From Pratylenchus scribneri (lineage: Eukaryota; Nematoda; Chromadorea; Rhabditida; Pratylenchidae), in contig JAQSEB010000037.1 of assembly GCA_030063045.1 (NCBI GenBank), forward strand, positions 1,054,001-1,118,000: a stretch of DNA of 64,000 bases. The letters are read 5' to 3'. The notes under the pieces are model-generated. The model was not told where the DNA came from. It did not search any database and saw nothing but the letters and a program-made list of their open reading frames with translations. Below, piece by piece: positions 22,075 to 38,000 of this stretch (position 1 is its first letter; every line of letters begins with the position of its first letter). Made by a program: the position numbers and the translations under genes.

Positions 22075-23020
22075 ATTGAATGTGAGGATAATTTATTTTA
22101 TTTTGGAAAGCATATTTATTTGTTTTATTTGTTCGATGCGATGACTTTTCAATTATTTTAATTGTATTTCGATTTTGAAGAAATAAATTTACTCGTTTTA
22201 TTTTATTTCTTGGCATTTTTTGGTGGATTACTTTTCGTCAATTTTGCGAATGTGGCTATAATACATGATTATTGATTATTTTGGATACGAACAAATTAAG
22301 AACCAAAGCAAATGAAAAATTCAGGGACACATTAGTATTCAATTATCCGAAAACTTCCATTAAATAATTCTTCCTGTTTTGCACTGATTTAATTACGACT
22401 GGTTAGAATAAATCCTCCTGTTTTGAATTTAATTCCATTTGACTAAGTTTTAATAATTCCGCCTGTTTGACTAAGTTTTTTTAATTGATTTTTTAAAAAA
22501 AAATTGAAAAAAATTCTAAGAAAATTTTTCTAGTTTGCGAAAAAAAGAGGTACAGTTAATCTATTGATTAAATAATTAAATAGTATATTATATTTAATAA
22601 ATATTTAAAAACAGAAAATTAACAAAATCAATTGATTTGTTTTTCTTAAATGATTTTTTTAAAAAATTGAAAAAAAAATTTTAAAAAATTTTAAGAAAAT
22701 TTTCAAGTATTATGAAAGCAAAAAAATGGTTTAGTAGATTACCCAAATCACAAATTTTTCGCTGCACGGCCATTTTTAAGTCATTTTTTTATTATTGGCC
22801 TTTTTAATGATATTTTTCGCCTATGGCTCGAAAAATTGTAAAAAATTTTCTCGAAAACATGTAATTATTGTACTGGTTAATCTTCTATTGTCCATATAAA
22901 AAAGCCGAATTAAAAAATTTTAATTAATTTATATTAGCTCAAAACGGAAATCTTTTTTTTGACACCAAATTTTTTTTTCAATTCCAATGTACTTTTTTTA
23001 AAAAAAAATCTGGGAACTCT
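22075..23020. other. Gene A 3' flank; AT-rich, no gene seen
   Basis: Contains possible polyadenylation signals (AATAAA at 22181-22186 region), CCTGTTT(T)GA-type short repeats at 22370-22480, and near 22757 a lone TTTTTCGCTGCACGGCCATTT that matches one unit of the 31-bp minisatellite at 1948-2325. The following satellite starts at about 23021. Confidence 0.5.
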
Positions 23021-26000
23021 GCAATATATTAATTAAATCTGGAATTATTAAATTACTTAAAACCGGGTTTTTTACTAAAAATATCAGGGAAATTTTCAAT
23101 TATTTTTAATTTTAAAAAATCAATACTGCATTGGCTTAATTTATTTTTAGAAAATCTTAGACAAAGGGCAAAATCATGCAATATATTAATTAAATCTTGA
23201 ATAATTAGATTGCTTAAAACCGGGTTTTTTACTAAATCAGAGAAATTTTCAATTATTTTTAATTTTAAAAAATCAATACTGCATTGGTTTAATTGATTTT
23301 TAAAAAAGCTTAGTCTATAGGGCAAAATCATGCAATATATTAATTAAATCTTGAATAATTAGATTGCTTAAAACCGGGTTTTTTACTAAAAATATCAGGG
23401 AAATTTTCAATTATTTTTAATTTTAAAAAATCAATACTGCATTGATTTAATTGATTTTTAGAAAATCTTAGACTGTAGACCTAAATCATGCAATATATTA
23501 ATTAAATCTTGAATAATTAGATTGCTTAAAACCGGGTTTTTTACTAAAAATATCAGGGAAATTTTCAATTATTTTTAATTTTAAAAAATCAATACTGCAT
23601 TGATTTAATTGATTTTTAGAAAATCTTAGACTGTAGACCTAAATCATGCAATATATTAATTAAATCTTGAATAATTAGATTGCTTAAAACCGGGTTTTTT
23701 ACTAAATCAGAGAAATTTTCAATTATTTTTAATTTTAAAAAATCAATACTGCATTGATTTAATTGATTTTTAGAAAATCTTAGACTGTAGACCTAAATCA
23801 TGCAATATATTAATTAAATCTTGAATAATTAGATTGCTTAAAACCGGGTTTTTTACTAAATCAGAGAAATTTTCAATTATTTTTAATTTTAAAAAATCAA
23901 TACTGCATTGATTTAATTGATTTTTAGAAAATCTTAGACTGTAGACCTAAATCATGCAATATATTAATTAAATCTTGAATAATTAGATTGCTTAAAACCG
24001 GGTTTTTTACTAAAAATATCAGGGAAATTTTCAATTATTTTTAAATTTTAAAAAATCAATACTGCATTGGTTTAATTGATTTTTAAAAAAGCTTAGTCTA
24101 TAGGGCAAAATCATGCAATATATTAATTAAATCTTGAATAATTAGATTGCTTAAAACCGGGTTTTTTACTAAAAATATCAGGGAAATTTTCAATTATTTT
24201 TAATTTTAAAAAATCAATACTGCATTGATTTAATTGATTTTTAGAAAATCTTAGACTGTAGACCTAAATCATGCAATATATTAATTAAATCTTGAATAAT
24301 TAGATTGCTTAAAACCGGGTTTTTTACTAAATCAGAGAAATTTTCAATTATTTTTAATTTTAAAAAATCAATACTGCATTGATTTAATTGATTTTTAGAA
24401 AATCTTAGACTGTAGACCTAAATCATGCAATATATTAATTAAATCTTGAATAATTAGATTGCTTAAAACCGGGTTTTTTACTAAATCAGAGAAATTTTCA
24501 ATTATTTTTAATTTTAAAAAATCAATACTGCATTGATTTAATTGATTTTTAGAAAATCTTAGACTGTAGACCTAAATCATGCAATATATTAATTAAATCT
24601 TGAATAATTAGATTGCTTAAAACCGGGTTTTTTACTAAATCAGAGAAATTTTCAATTATTTTTAATTTTAAAAAATCAATACTGCATTGATTTAATTGAT
24701 TTTTAGAAAATCTTAGTCTATAGGGCAAAATCATGCAATATATTAATTAAATCTTGAATAATTAGATTGCTTAAAACCGGGTTTTTTACTAAATCAGAGA
24801 AATTTTCAATTATTTTTAATTTTAAAAAATCAATACTGCATTGATTTAATTGATTTTTAGAAAATCTTAGACTGTAGACCTAAATCATGCAATATATTAA
24901 TTAAATCTTGAATAATTAGATTGCTTAAAACCGGGTTTTTTACTAAAAATATCAGGGAAATTTTCAATTATTTTTAATTTTAAAAAATCAATACTGCATT
25001 GATTTAATTGATTTTTAGAAAATCTTAGACTGTAGACCTAAATCATGCAATATATTAATTAAATCTTGAATAATTAGATTGCTTAAAACCGGGTTTTTTA
25101 CTAAATCAGAGAAATTTTCAATTATTTTTAATTTTAAAAAATCAATACTGCATTGATTTAATTGATTTTTAGAAAATCTTAGACTGTAGACCTAAATCAT
25201 GCAATATATTAATTAAATCTTGAATAATTAGATTGCTTAAAACCGGGTTTTTTACTAAATCAGAGAAATTTTCAATTATTTTTAATTTTAAAAAATCAAT
25301 ACTGCATTGATTTAATTGATTTTTAGAAAATCTTAGACTGTAGACCTAAATCATGCAATATATTAATTAAATCTTGAATAATTAGATTGCTTAAAACCGG
25401 GTTTTTTACTAAAAATATCAGGGAAATTTTCAATTATTTTTAATTTTAAAAAATCAATACTGCATTGATTTAATTGATTTTTAGAAAATCTTAGACTGTA
25501 GACCTAAATCATGCAATATATTAATTAAATCTTGAATAATTAGATTGCTTAAAACCGGGTTTTTTACTAAATCAGAGAAATTTTCAATTATTTTTAATTT
25601 TAAAAAATCAATACTGCATTGATTTAATTGATTTTTAGAAAATCTTAGACTGTAGACCTAAATCATGCAATATATTAATTAAATCTTGAATAATTAGATT
25701 GCTTAAAACCGGGTTTTTTACTAAATCAGAGAAATTTTCAATTATTTTCAATTTTAAAAAATCAATACTGCATTGATTTAATTGATTTTTAGAAAATCTT
25801 AGACTGTAGACCTAAATCATGCAATATATTAATTAAATCTTGAATAATTAGATTGCTTAAAACCGGGTTTTTTACTAAAAATATCAGGGAAATTTTCAAT
25901 TATTTTTAATTTTAAAAAATCAATACTGCATTGATTTAATTGATTTTTAGAAAATCTTAGACTGTAGACCTAAATCATGCAATATATTAATTAAATCTTG

Positions 26001-29000
26001 AATAATTAGATTGCTTAAAACCGGGTTTTTTACTAAATCAGAGAAATTTTCAATTATTTTTAATTTTAAAAAATCAATACTGCATTGATTTAATTGATTT
26101 TTAGAAAATCTTAGACTGTAGACCTAAATCATGCAATATATTAATTAAATCTTGAATAATTAGATTGCTTAAAACCGGGTTTTTTACTAAATCAGAGAAA
26201 TTTTCAATTATTTTTAATTTTAAAAAATCAATACTGCATTGATTTAATTGATTTTTAGAAAATCTTAGACTGTAGACCTAAATCATGCAATATATTAATT
26301 AAATCTTGAATAATTAGATTGCTTAAAACCGGGTTTTTTACTAAAAATATCAGGGAAATTTTCAATTATTTTTAATTTTAAAAAATCAATACTGCATTGG
26401 TTTAATTGATTTTTAAAAAAGCTTAGTCTATAGGGCAAAATCATGCAATATATTAATTAAATCTTGAATAATTAGATTACTTAAAACCGGGTTTTTTACT
26501 AAAAATATCAGGGAAATTTTCAATTATTTTTAATTTTAAAAAATCAATACTGCATTGATTTAATTGATTTTTAGAAAATCTTAGACTGTAGACCTAAATC
26601 ATGCAATATATTAATTAAATCTTGAATAATTAGATTACTTAAAACCGGGTTTTTTACTAAAAATATCAGGGAAATTTTCAATTATTTTTAAATTTTAAAA
26701 AATCAATACTGCATTGGTTTAATTGATTTTTAGAAAATCTTAGACTGTAGACCTAAATCATGCAATATATTAATTAAATCTTGAATAATTAGATTGCTTA
26801 AAACCGGGTTTTTTACTAAATCAGAGAAATTTTCAATTATTTTTAATTTTAAAAAATCAATACTGCATTGATTTAATTGATTTTTAGAAAATCTTAGACT
26901 GTAGACCTAAATCATGCAATATATTAATTAAATCTTGAATAAAGATTGCTTAAAACCGGGTTTTTTACTAAAAATATCAGGGAAATTTTCAATTATTTTT
27001 AATTTTAAAAAATCAATACTGCATTGGTTCAATTGATTTTTAAAAAAGCTTAGTCTATAGGGCAAAATCATGCAATATATTAATTAAATCTTGAATAATT
27101 AGATTACTTAAAACCGGGTTTTTTACTAAAAATATCAGGGAAATTTTCAATTATTTTTAATTTTAAAAAATCAATACTGCATTGATTTAATTGATTTTTA
27201 GAAAATCTTAGACTGTAGACCTAAATCATGCAATATATTAATTAAATCTTGAATAATTAGATTGCTTAAAACCGGGTTTTTTACTAAAAATATCAGGGAA
27301 ATTTTCAATTATTTTTAATTTTAAAAAATCAATACTGCATTGATTTAATTGATTTTTAGAAAATCTTAGACTGTAGACCTAAATCATGCAATATATTAAT
27401 TAAATCTTGAATAATTAGATTGCTTAAAACCGGGTTTTTTACTAAATCAGAGAAATTTTCAATTATTTTTAATTTTAAAAAATCAATACTGCATTGATTT
27501 AATTGATTTTTAGAAAATCTTAGACTGTAGACCTAAATCATGCAATATATTAATTAAATCTTGAATAATTAGATTGCTTAAAACCGGGTTTTTTACTAAA
27601 TCAGAGAAATTTTCAATTATTTTTAATTTTAAAAAATCAATACTGCATTGATTTAATTGATTTTTAGAAAATCTTAGTCTATAGGGCAAAATCATGCAAT
27701 ATATTAATTAAATCTTGAATAATTAGATTGCTTAAAACCGGGTTTTTTACTAAATCAGAGAAATTTTCAATTATTTTTAATTTTAAAAAATCAATACTGC
27801 ATTGATTTAATTGATTTTTAGAAAATCTTAGACTGTAGACCTAAATCATGCAATATATTAATTAAATCTTGAATAATTAGATTGCTTAAAACCGGGTTTT
27901 TTACTAAAAATATCAGGGAAATTTTCAATTATTTTTAATTTTAAAAAATCAATACTGCATTGATTTAATTGATTTTTAGAAAATCTTAGACTGTAGACCT
28001 AAATCATGCAATATATTAATTAAATCTTGAATAATTAGATTGCTTAAAACCGGGTTTTTTACTAAATCAGAGAAATTTTCAATTATTTTTAATTTTAAAA
28101 AATCAATACTGCATTGATTTAATTGATTTTTAGAAAATCTTAGACTGTAGACCTAAATCATGCAATATATTAATTAAATCTTGAATAATTAGATTGCTTA
28201 AAACCGGGTTTTTTACTAAATCAGAGAAATTTTCAATTATTTTTAATTTTAAAAAATCAATACTGCATTGATTTAATTGATTTTTAGAAAATCTTAGACT
28301 GTAGACCTAAATCATGCAATATATTAATTAAATCTTGAATAATTAGATTGCTTAAAACCGGGTTTTTTACTAAAAATATCAGGGAAATTTTCAATTATTT
28401 TTAATTTTAAAAAATCAATACTGCATTGATTTAATTGATTTTTAGAAAATCTTAGACTGTAGACCTAAATCATGCAATATATTAATTAAATCTTGAATAA
28501 TTAGATTGCTTAAAACCGGGTTTTTTACTAAATCAGAGAAATTTTCAATTATTTTTAATTTTAAAAAATCAATACTGCATTGATTTAATTGATTTTTAGA
28601 AAATCTTAGACTGTAGACCTAAATCATGCAATATATTAATTAAATCTTGAATAATTAGATTGCTTAAAACCGGGTTTTTTACTAAATCAGAGAAATTTTC
28701 AATTATTTTCAATTTTAAAAAATCAATACTGCATTGATTTAATTGATTTTTAGAAAATCTTAGACTGTAGACCTAAATCATGCAATATATTAATTAAATC
28801 TTGAATAATTAGATTGCTTAAAACCGGGTTTTTTACTAAAAATATCAGGGAAATTTTCAATTATTTTTAATTTTAAAAAATCAATACTGCATTGATTTAA
28901 TTGATTTTTAGAAAATCTTAGACTGTAGACCTAAATCATGCAATATATTAATTAAATCTTGAATAATTAGATTGCTTAAAACCGGGTTTTTTACTAAATC

Positions 29001-32000
29001 AGAGAAATTTTCAATTATTTTTAATTTTAAAAAATCAATACTGCATTGATTTAATTGATTTTTAGAAAATCTTAGACTGTAGACCTAAATCATGCAATAT
29101 ATTAATTAAATCTTGAATAATTAGATTGCTTAAAACCGGGTTTTTTACTAAATCAGAGAAATTTTCAATTATTTTTAATTTTAAAAAATCAATACTGCAT
29201 TGATTTAATTGATTTTTAGAAAATCTTAGACTGTAGACCTAAATCATGCAATATATTAATTAAATCTTGAATAATTAGATTGCTTAAAACCGGGTTTTTT
29301 ACTAAAAATATCAGGGAAATTTTCAATTATTTTTAATTTTAAAAAATCAATACTGCATTGGTTTAATTGATTTTTAAAAAAGCTTAGTCTATAGGGCAAA
29401 ATCATGCAATATATTAATTAAATCTTGAATAATTAGATTACTTAAAACCGGGTTTTTTACTAAAAATATCAGGGAAATTTTCAATTATTTTTAATTTTAA
29501 AAAATCAATACTGCATTGATTTAATTGATTTTTAGAAAATCTTAGACTGTAGACCTAAATCATGCAATATATTAATTAAATCTTGAATAATTAGATTGCT
29601 TAAAACCGGGTTTTTTACTAAATCAGAGAAATTTTCAATTATTTTTAATTTTAAAAAATCAATACTGCATTGATTTAATTGATTTTTAGAAAATCTTAGA
29701 CTGTAGACCTAAATCATGCAATATATTAATTAAATCTTGAATAAAGATTGCTTAAAACCGGGTTTTTTACTAAAAATATCAGGGAAATTTTCAATTATTT
29801 TTAATTTTAAAAAATCAATACTGCATTGGTTCAATTGATTTTTAAAAAAGCTTAGTCTATAGGGCAAAATCATGCAATATATTAATTAAATCTTGAATAA
29901 TTAGATTACTTAAAACCGGGTTTTTTACTAAAAATATCAGGGAAATTTTCAATTATTTTTAATTTTAAAAAATCAATACTGCATTGATTTAATTGATTTT
30001 TAGAAAATCTTAGACTGTAGACCTAAATCATGCAATATATTAATTAAATCTTGAATAATTAGATTGCTTAAAACCGGGTTTTTTACTAAAAATATCAGGG
30101 AAATTTTCAATTATTTTTAAATTTTAAAAAATCAATACTGCATTGGTTTAATTGATTTTTAAAAAAGCTTAGTCTATAGGGCAAAATCATGCAATATATT
30201 AATTAAATCTTGAATAATTAGATTGCTTAAAACCGGGTTTTTTACTAAAAATATCAGGGAAATTTTCAATTATTTTTAATTTTAAAAAATCAATACTGCA
30301 TTGGTTTAATTGATTTTTAAAAAAGCTTAGTCTATAGGGCAAAATCATGCAATATATTAATTAAATCTTGAATAATTAGATTACTTAAAACCGGGTTTTT
30401 TACTAAAAATATCAGGGAAATTTTCAATTATTTTTAATTTTAAAAAATCAATACTGCATTGATTTAATTGATTTTTAGAAAATCTTAGACTGTAGACCTA
30501 AATCATGCAATATATTAATTAAATCTTGAATAAAGATTGCTTAAAACCGGGTTTTTTACTAAAAATATCAGGGAAATTTTCAATTATTTTTAATTTTAAA
30601 AAATCAATACTGCATTGATTTAATTGATTTTTAGAAAATCTTAGACTGTAGACCTAAATCATGCAATATATTAATTAAATCTTGAATAATTAGATTGCTT
30701 AAAACCGGGTTTTTTACTAAAAATATCAGGGAAATTTTCAATTATTTTTAATTTTAAAAAATCAATACTGCATTGATTTAATTGATTTTTAGAAAATCTT
30801 AGACTGTAGACCTAAATCATGCAATATATTAATTAAATCTTGAATAAAGATTGCTTAAAACCGGGTTTTTTACTAAAAATATCAGGGAAATTTTCAATTA
30901 TTTTTAATTTTAAAAAATCAATACTGCATTGGTTCAATTGATTTTTAAAAAAGCTTAGTCTATAGGGCAAAATCATGCAATATATTAATTAAATCTTGAA
31001 TAATTAGATTACTTAAAACCGGGTTTTTTACTAAAAATATCAGGGAAATTTTCAATTATTTTTAAATTTTAAAAAATCAAAACTGCATTGGTTTAATTGA
31101 TTTTTAAAAAATCTTAGACTATATCATGCAATATATTAACTAAATCTGGAATAATTAGATTACTTAAAACCGGGTTTTTTACTAAAAATTTCATGGAAAT
31201 TTTCAATTATTTTTAAATTTTAAAAAATCAATACTGCATTGGTTTAATTGATTTTTAGAAAATCTTAGACTATAGACCTAAATCATGCAATATATTAACT
31301 AAATCTGGAATAATTAGATTACTTAAAACCGGGTTTTTTACTAAAAATTTCATGGAAATTTTCAATTATTTTTAAATTTTAAAAAATCAATACTGCATTG
31401 GTTTAATTGATTTTTAGAAAATCTTAGACAATAGACCTAAATCATGCAATATATTAACTAAATCTGGAATAATTAGATTACTTAAAACCGGGTTTTTTAC
31501 TAAAAATTTCATGGAAATTTTCAATTATTTTTAAATTTTAAAAAATCAATACTGCATTGATTTAATTGATTTTTAGAAAATCTTAGACTATAGACCTAAA
31601 TCATGCAATATATGAATTAAATCTTGAATAATTAGATTACTTAAAACCGGGTTTTTTACTAAAAATATCAGGGAAATTTTCAATTATTTTTAAATTTTAA
31701 AAAATCAAAACTGCATTGGTTTAATTGATTTTTAAAAAATCTTAGTCTATAGGGCAAAATCATGCAATATATTAACTAAATCTGGAATAATTAGATTACT
31801 TAAAACCGGGTTTTTTACTAAAAATATCAGGGAAATTTTCAATTATTTTTAAATTTTAAAAAATCAATACTGCATTGGTTTAATTGATTTTTAAAAAATC
31901 TTAGTCTATAGGGCAAAATCATGCAATATATTAATTAAATCTTGAATAATTAGATTACTTAAAACCGGGTTTTTTACTAAAAATATCAGGGAAATTTTCA

Positions 32001-35000
32001 ATTATTTTTAAATTTTAAAAAATCAAAACTGCATTGGTTTAATTGATTTTTAAAAAATCTTAGTCTATAGGGCAAAATCATGCAATATATTAATTAAATC
32101 TTGAATAATTAGATTACTTAAAACCGGGTTTTTTACTAAAAATATCAGGGAAATTTTCAATTATTTTTAAATTTTAAAAAATCAATACTGCATTGGTTTA
32201 ATTGATTTTTAGAAAATCTTAGACTATAGACCTAAATCATGCAATATATGAATTAAATCTTGAATAATTAGATTACTTAAAACCGGGTTTTTTACTAAAA
32301 ATATCAGGGAAATTTTCAATTATTTTTAAATTTTAAAAAATCAAAACTGCATTGGTTTAATTGATTTTTAAAAAATCTTAGTCTATAGGGCAAAATCATG
32401 CAATATATTAACTAAATCTGGAATAATTAGATTACTTAAAACCGGGTTTTTTACTAAAAATATCAGGGAAATTTTCAATTATTTTTAATTTTAAAAAATC
32501 AATACTGCATTGATTTAATTGATTTTTAGAAAATCTTAGACTGTAGACCTAAATCATGCAATATATTAATTAAATCTTGAATAATTAGATTACTTAAAAC
32601 CGGGTTTTTTACTAAAAATATCAGGGAAATTTTCAATTATTTTTAATTTTAAAAAATCAATACTGCATTGGTTTAATTGATTTTTAGAAAATCTTAGACT
32701 ATAGACCTAAATCATGCAATATAATAACTAAATCTGGAATACTTAGATTACTTAAAACCGGGTTTTTACTAAAAATATCAGGGAAATTTTCAATTATTTT
32801 TAATTTTAAAAAATCAATACTGCATTGATTTAATTGATTTTTAGAAAATCTTAGACTGTAGACCTAAATCATGCAATATATTAATTAAATCTTGAATAAT
32901 TAGATTACTTAAAACCGGGTTTTTTACTAAAAATATCAGGGAAATTTTCAATTATTTTTAATTTTAAAAAATCAATACTGCATTGGTTTAATTGATTTTT
33001 AGAAAATCTTAGACTGTAGACCTAAATCATGCAATATATTAATTAAATCTTGAATAATTAGATTACTTAAAACCGGGTTTTTTACTAAAAATATCAGGGA
33101 AATTTTCAATTATTTTTAATTTTAAAAAATCAATACTGCATTGATTTAATTGATTTTTAGAAAATCTTAGACTGTAGACCTAAATCATGCAATATATTAA
33201 TTAAATCTTGAATAATTAGATTACTTAAAACCGGGTTTTTTACTAAAAATATCAGGGAAATTTTCAATTATTTTTAATTTTAAAAAATCAATACTGCATT
33301 GATTTAATTGATTTTTAGAAAATCTTAGACTGTAGACCTAAATCATGCAATATAATAACTAAATCTGGAATACTTAGATTACTTAAAACCGGGTTTTTAC
33401 TAAAAATATCAGGGAAATTTTCAATTATTTTTAATTTTAAAAAATCAATACTGCATTGATTTAATTGATTTTTAGAAAATCTTAGACTGTAGACCTAAAT
33501 CATGCAATATATTAATTAAATCTTGAATAATTAGATTACTTAAAACCGGGTTTTTTACTAAAAATATCAGGGAAATTTTCAATTATTTTTAATTTTAAAA
33601 AATCAATACTGCATTGGTTTAATTGATTTTTAGAAAATCTTAGACTATAGACCTAAATCATGCAATATATTAATTAAATCTTGAATAATTAGATTACTTA
33701 AAACCGGGTTTTTTACTAAAAATATCAGGGAAATTTTCAATTATTTTTAAATTTTAAAAAATCAATACTGCATTGGTTTAATTGATTTTTAGAAAATCTT
33801 AGACTATAGACCTAAATCATGCAATATATGAATTAAATCTTGAATAATTAGATTACTTAAAACCGGGTTTTTTACTAAAAATATCAGGGAAATTTTCAAT
33901 TATTTTTAAATTTTAAAAAATCAAAACTGCATTGGTTTAATTGATTTTTAAAAAATCTTAGTCTATAGGGCAAAATCATGCAATATATTAACTAAATCTG
34001 GAATAATTAGATTACTTAAAACCGGGTTTTTTACTAAAAATATCAGGGAAATTTTCAATTATTTTTAAATTTTAAAAAATCAATACTGCATTGGTTTAAT
34101 TGATTTTTAGAAAATCTTAGACTATAGACCTAAATCATGCAATATATGAATTAAATCTTGAATAATTAGATTACTTAAAACCGGGTTTTTTACTAAAAAT
34201 ATCAGGGAAATTTTCAATTATTTTTAAATTTTAAAAAATCAAAACTGCATTGGTTTAATTGATTTTTAAAAAATCTTAGTCTATAGGGCAAAATCATGCA
34301 ATATATTAACTAAATCTGGAATAATTAGATTACTTAAAACCGGGTTTTTTACTAAAAATATCAGGGAAATTTTCAATTATTTTTAATTTTAAAAATCAAT
34401 ACTGCATTGGATTAATTGATTTTTAAAAAATCTTAGTCTATAGGGCAAAATCATGCAATATATTAATTAAATCTTGAATAATTAGATTACTTAAAACCGG
34501 GTTTTTACTAAAAATATCAAAGAAATTTTCAATTATTTTTAATTTTAAAAAATCAATACTACATTGGTTTAATTGATTTTTAGAAAATCTTAGACTGTAG
34601 ACCTAAATCATGCAATATATTAATTAAATCTGGAATAATTAGATTACTTAAAACCGGGTTTTTTACTAAAAATATCAGGGAAATTTTCAATTATTTTTAA
34701 TTTTAAAAAATCAATACTGCATTGATTTAATTGATTTTTAGAAAATCTTAGACTGTAGACCTAAATCATGCAATATATTAATTAAATCTTGAATAATTAG
34801 ATTACTTAAAACCGGGTTTTTTACTAAAAATATCAGGGAAATTTTCAATTATTTTTAATTTTAAAAAATCAATACTGCATTGATTTAATTGATTTTTAGA
34901 AAATCTTAGACTGTAGACCTAAATCATGCAATATAATAACTAAATCTGGAATACTTAGATTACTTAAAACCGGGTTTTTTACTAAAAATATCAGGGAAAT

Positions 35001-38000
35001 TTTCAATTATTTTTAATTTTAAAAAATCAATACTGCATTGATTTAATTGATTTTTAGAAAATCTTAGACTGTAGACCTAAATCATGCAATATATTAATTA
35101 AATCTTGAATAATTAGATTACTTAAAACCGGGTTTTTTACTAAAAATATCAGGGAAATTTTCAATTATTTTTAATTTTAAAAAATCAATACTGCATTGGT
35201 TTAATTGATTTTTAGAAAATCTTAGACTATAGACCTAAATCATGCAATATAATAACTAAATCTGGAATACTTAGATTACTTAAAACCGGGTTTTTTACTA
35301 AAAATATCAGGGAAATTTTCAATTATTTTTAATTTTAAAAAATCAATACTGCATTGATTTAATTGATTTTTAGAAAATCTTAGACTGTAGACCTAAATCA
35401 TGCAATATATTAATTAAATCTTGAATAATTAGATTACTTAAAACCGGGTTTTTTACTAAAAATATCAGGGAAATTTTCAATTATTTTTAATTTTAAAAAA
35501 TCAATACTGCATTGATTTAATTGATTTTTAGAAAATCTTAGACTGTAGACCTAAATCATGCAATATATTAATTAAATCTTGAATAATTAGATTACTTAAA
35601 ACCGGGTTTTTTACTAAAAATATCAGGGAAATTTTCAATTATTTTTAATTTTAAAAAATCAATACTGCATTGATTTAATTGATTTTTAGAAAATCTTAGA
35701 CTGTAGACCTAAATCATGCAATATAATAACTAAATCTGGAATACTTAGATTACTTAAAACCGGGTTTTTACTAAAAATATCAGGGAAATTTTCAATTATT
35801 TTTAATTTTAAAAAATCAATACTGCATTGATTTAATTGATTTTTAGAAAATCTTAGACTGTAGACCTAAATCATGCAATATATTAATTAAATCTTGAATA
35901 ATTAGATTACTTAAAACCGGGTTTTTTACTAAAAATATCAGGGAAATTTTCAATTATTTTTAATTTTAAAAAATCAATACTGCATTGGTTTAATTGATTT
36001 TTAGAAAATCTTAGACTATAGACCTAAATCATGCAATATATTAATTAAATCTTGAATAATTAGATTACTTAAAACCGGGTTTTTTACTAAAAATATCAGG
36101 GAAATTTTCAATTATTTTTAAATTTTAAAAAATCAATACTGCATTGGTTTAATTGATTTTTAGAAAATCTTAGACTATAGACCTAAATCATGCAATATAT
36201 GAATTAAATCTTGAATAATTAGATTACTTAAAACCGGGTTTTTTACTAAAAATATCAGGGAAATTTTCAATTATTTTTAAATTTTAAAAAATCAATACTG
36301 CATTGGTTTAATTGATTTTTAGAAAATCTTAGACTATAGACCTAAATCATGCAATATATGAATTAAATCTTGAATAATTAGATTACTTAAAACCGGGTTT
36401 TTTACTAAAAATATCAGGGAAATTTTCAATTATTTTTAAATTTTAAAAAATCAAAACTGCATTGGTTTAATTGATTTTTAAAAAATCTTAGTCTATAGGG
36501 CAAAATCATGCAATATATTAACTAAATCTGGAATAATTAGATTACTTAAAACCGGGTTTTTTACTAAAAATATCAGGGAAATTTTCAATTATTTTTAAAT
36601 TTTAAAAAATCAATACTGCATTGGTTTAATTGATTTTTAGAAAATCTTAGACTATAGACCTAAATCATGCAATATATGAATTAAATCTTGAATAATTAGA
36701 TTACTTAAAACCGGGTTTTTTACTAAAAATATCAGGGAAATTTTCAATTATTTTTAAATTTTAAAAAATCAAAACTGCATTGGTTTAATTGATTTTTAAA
36801 AAATCTTAGTCTATAGGGCAAAATCATGCAATATATTAACTAAATCTGGAATAATTAGATTACTTAAAACCGGGTTTTTTACTAAAAATATCAGGGAAAT
36901 TTTCAATTATTTTTAATTTTAAAAATCAATACTGCATTGGATTAATTGATTTTTAAAAAATCTTAGTCTATAGGGCAAAATCATGCAATATATTAATTAA
37001 ATCTTGAATAATTAGATTACTTAAAACCGGGTTTTTTACTAAAAATATCAAAGAAATTTTCAATTATTTTTAATTTTAAAAAATCAATACTACATTGGTT
37101 TAATTGATTTTTAGAAAATCTTAGACTGTAGACCTAAATCATGCAATATATTAATTAAATCTGGAATAATTAGATTACTTAAAACCGGGTTTTTTACTAA
37201 AAATATCAAAGAAATTTTCAATTATTTTTAATTTTAAAAAATCAATACTACATTGGTTTAATTGATTTTTAGAAAATCTTAGACTGTAGACCTAAATCAT
37301 GCAATATATTAATTAAATCTTGAATAAATAGATTACTTAAAACCGGGTTTTTTACTAAAAATATCAGGGAAATTTTCAATTATTTTTAATTTTAAAAAAA
37401 TCAATACTGCATTGGCTTAATTGATTTTTAAAAAATATTAGACAATAGACTAAATTCATACAATATATTAATTAATCTTGAATAATTAGATTACTTAAAA
37501 CCGGGTTTTTTACTAAAATATCAGGGAAATTTTCAATTATTTTTAATTTTAAAAATCAATACTGCATTGGCTTAATTGATTTTTAAAAAATATTAGACAA
37601 TAGACTAAATTCATACAATATATTAATTAATCTTGAATAATTAGATTACTTAAAACCGGGTTTTTTACTAAAAATATCAGGGAAATTTTCAATTATTTTT
37701 AATTTTAAAAAAATCAATACTACATTGGTTTAATTGATTTTTAGAAAATCTTAGACTGTAGATCTAAATCATGCAATATATTAATTAAATCTGGAATAAT
37801 TAGATTACTTAAAACCGGGTTTTTTACTAAAAATATCAAAGAAATTTTCAATTATTTTTAATTTTAAAAAATCAATACTACATTGGTTTAATTGATTTTT
37901 ATAAAATCTTAGACTGTAGACCTAAATCATGCAATATATTAATTAAATCTTGAATAATTAGATTACTTAAAACCGGGTTTTTTACTAAAAATATCAGGGA

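Noticed and set aside
23053..27695. 61-92-codon ORFs on the minus strand inside the 157-bp satellite
   Set aside because: They are identical readings of the repeat monomer, stop whenever the monomer length changes, and start from no regular gene context.
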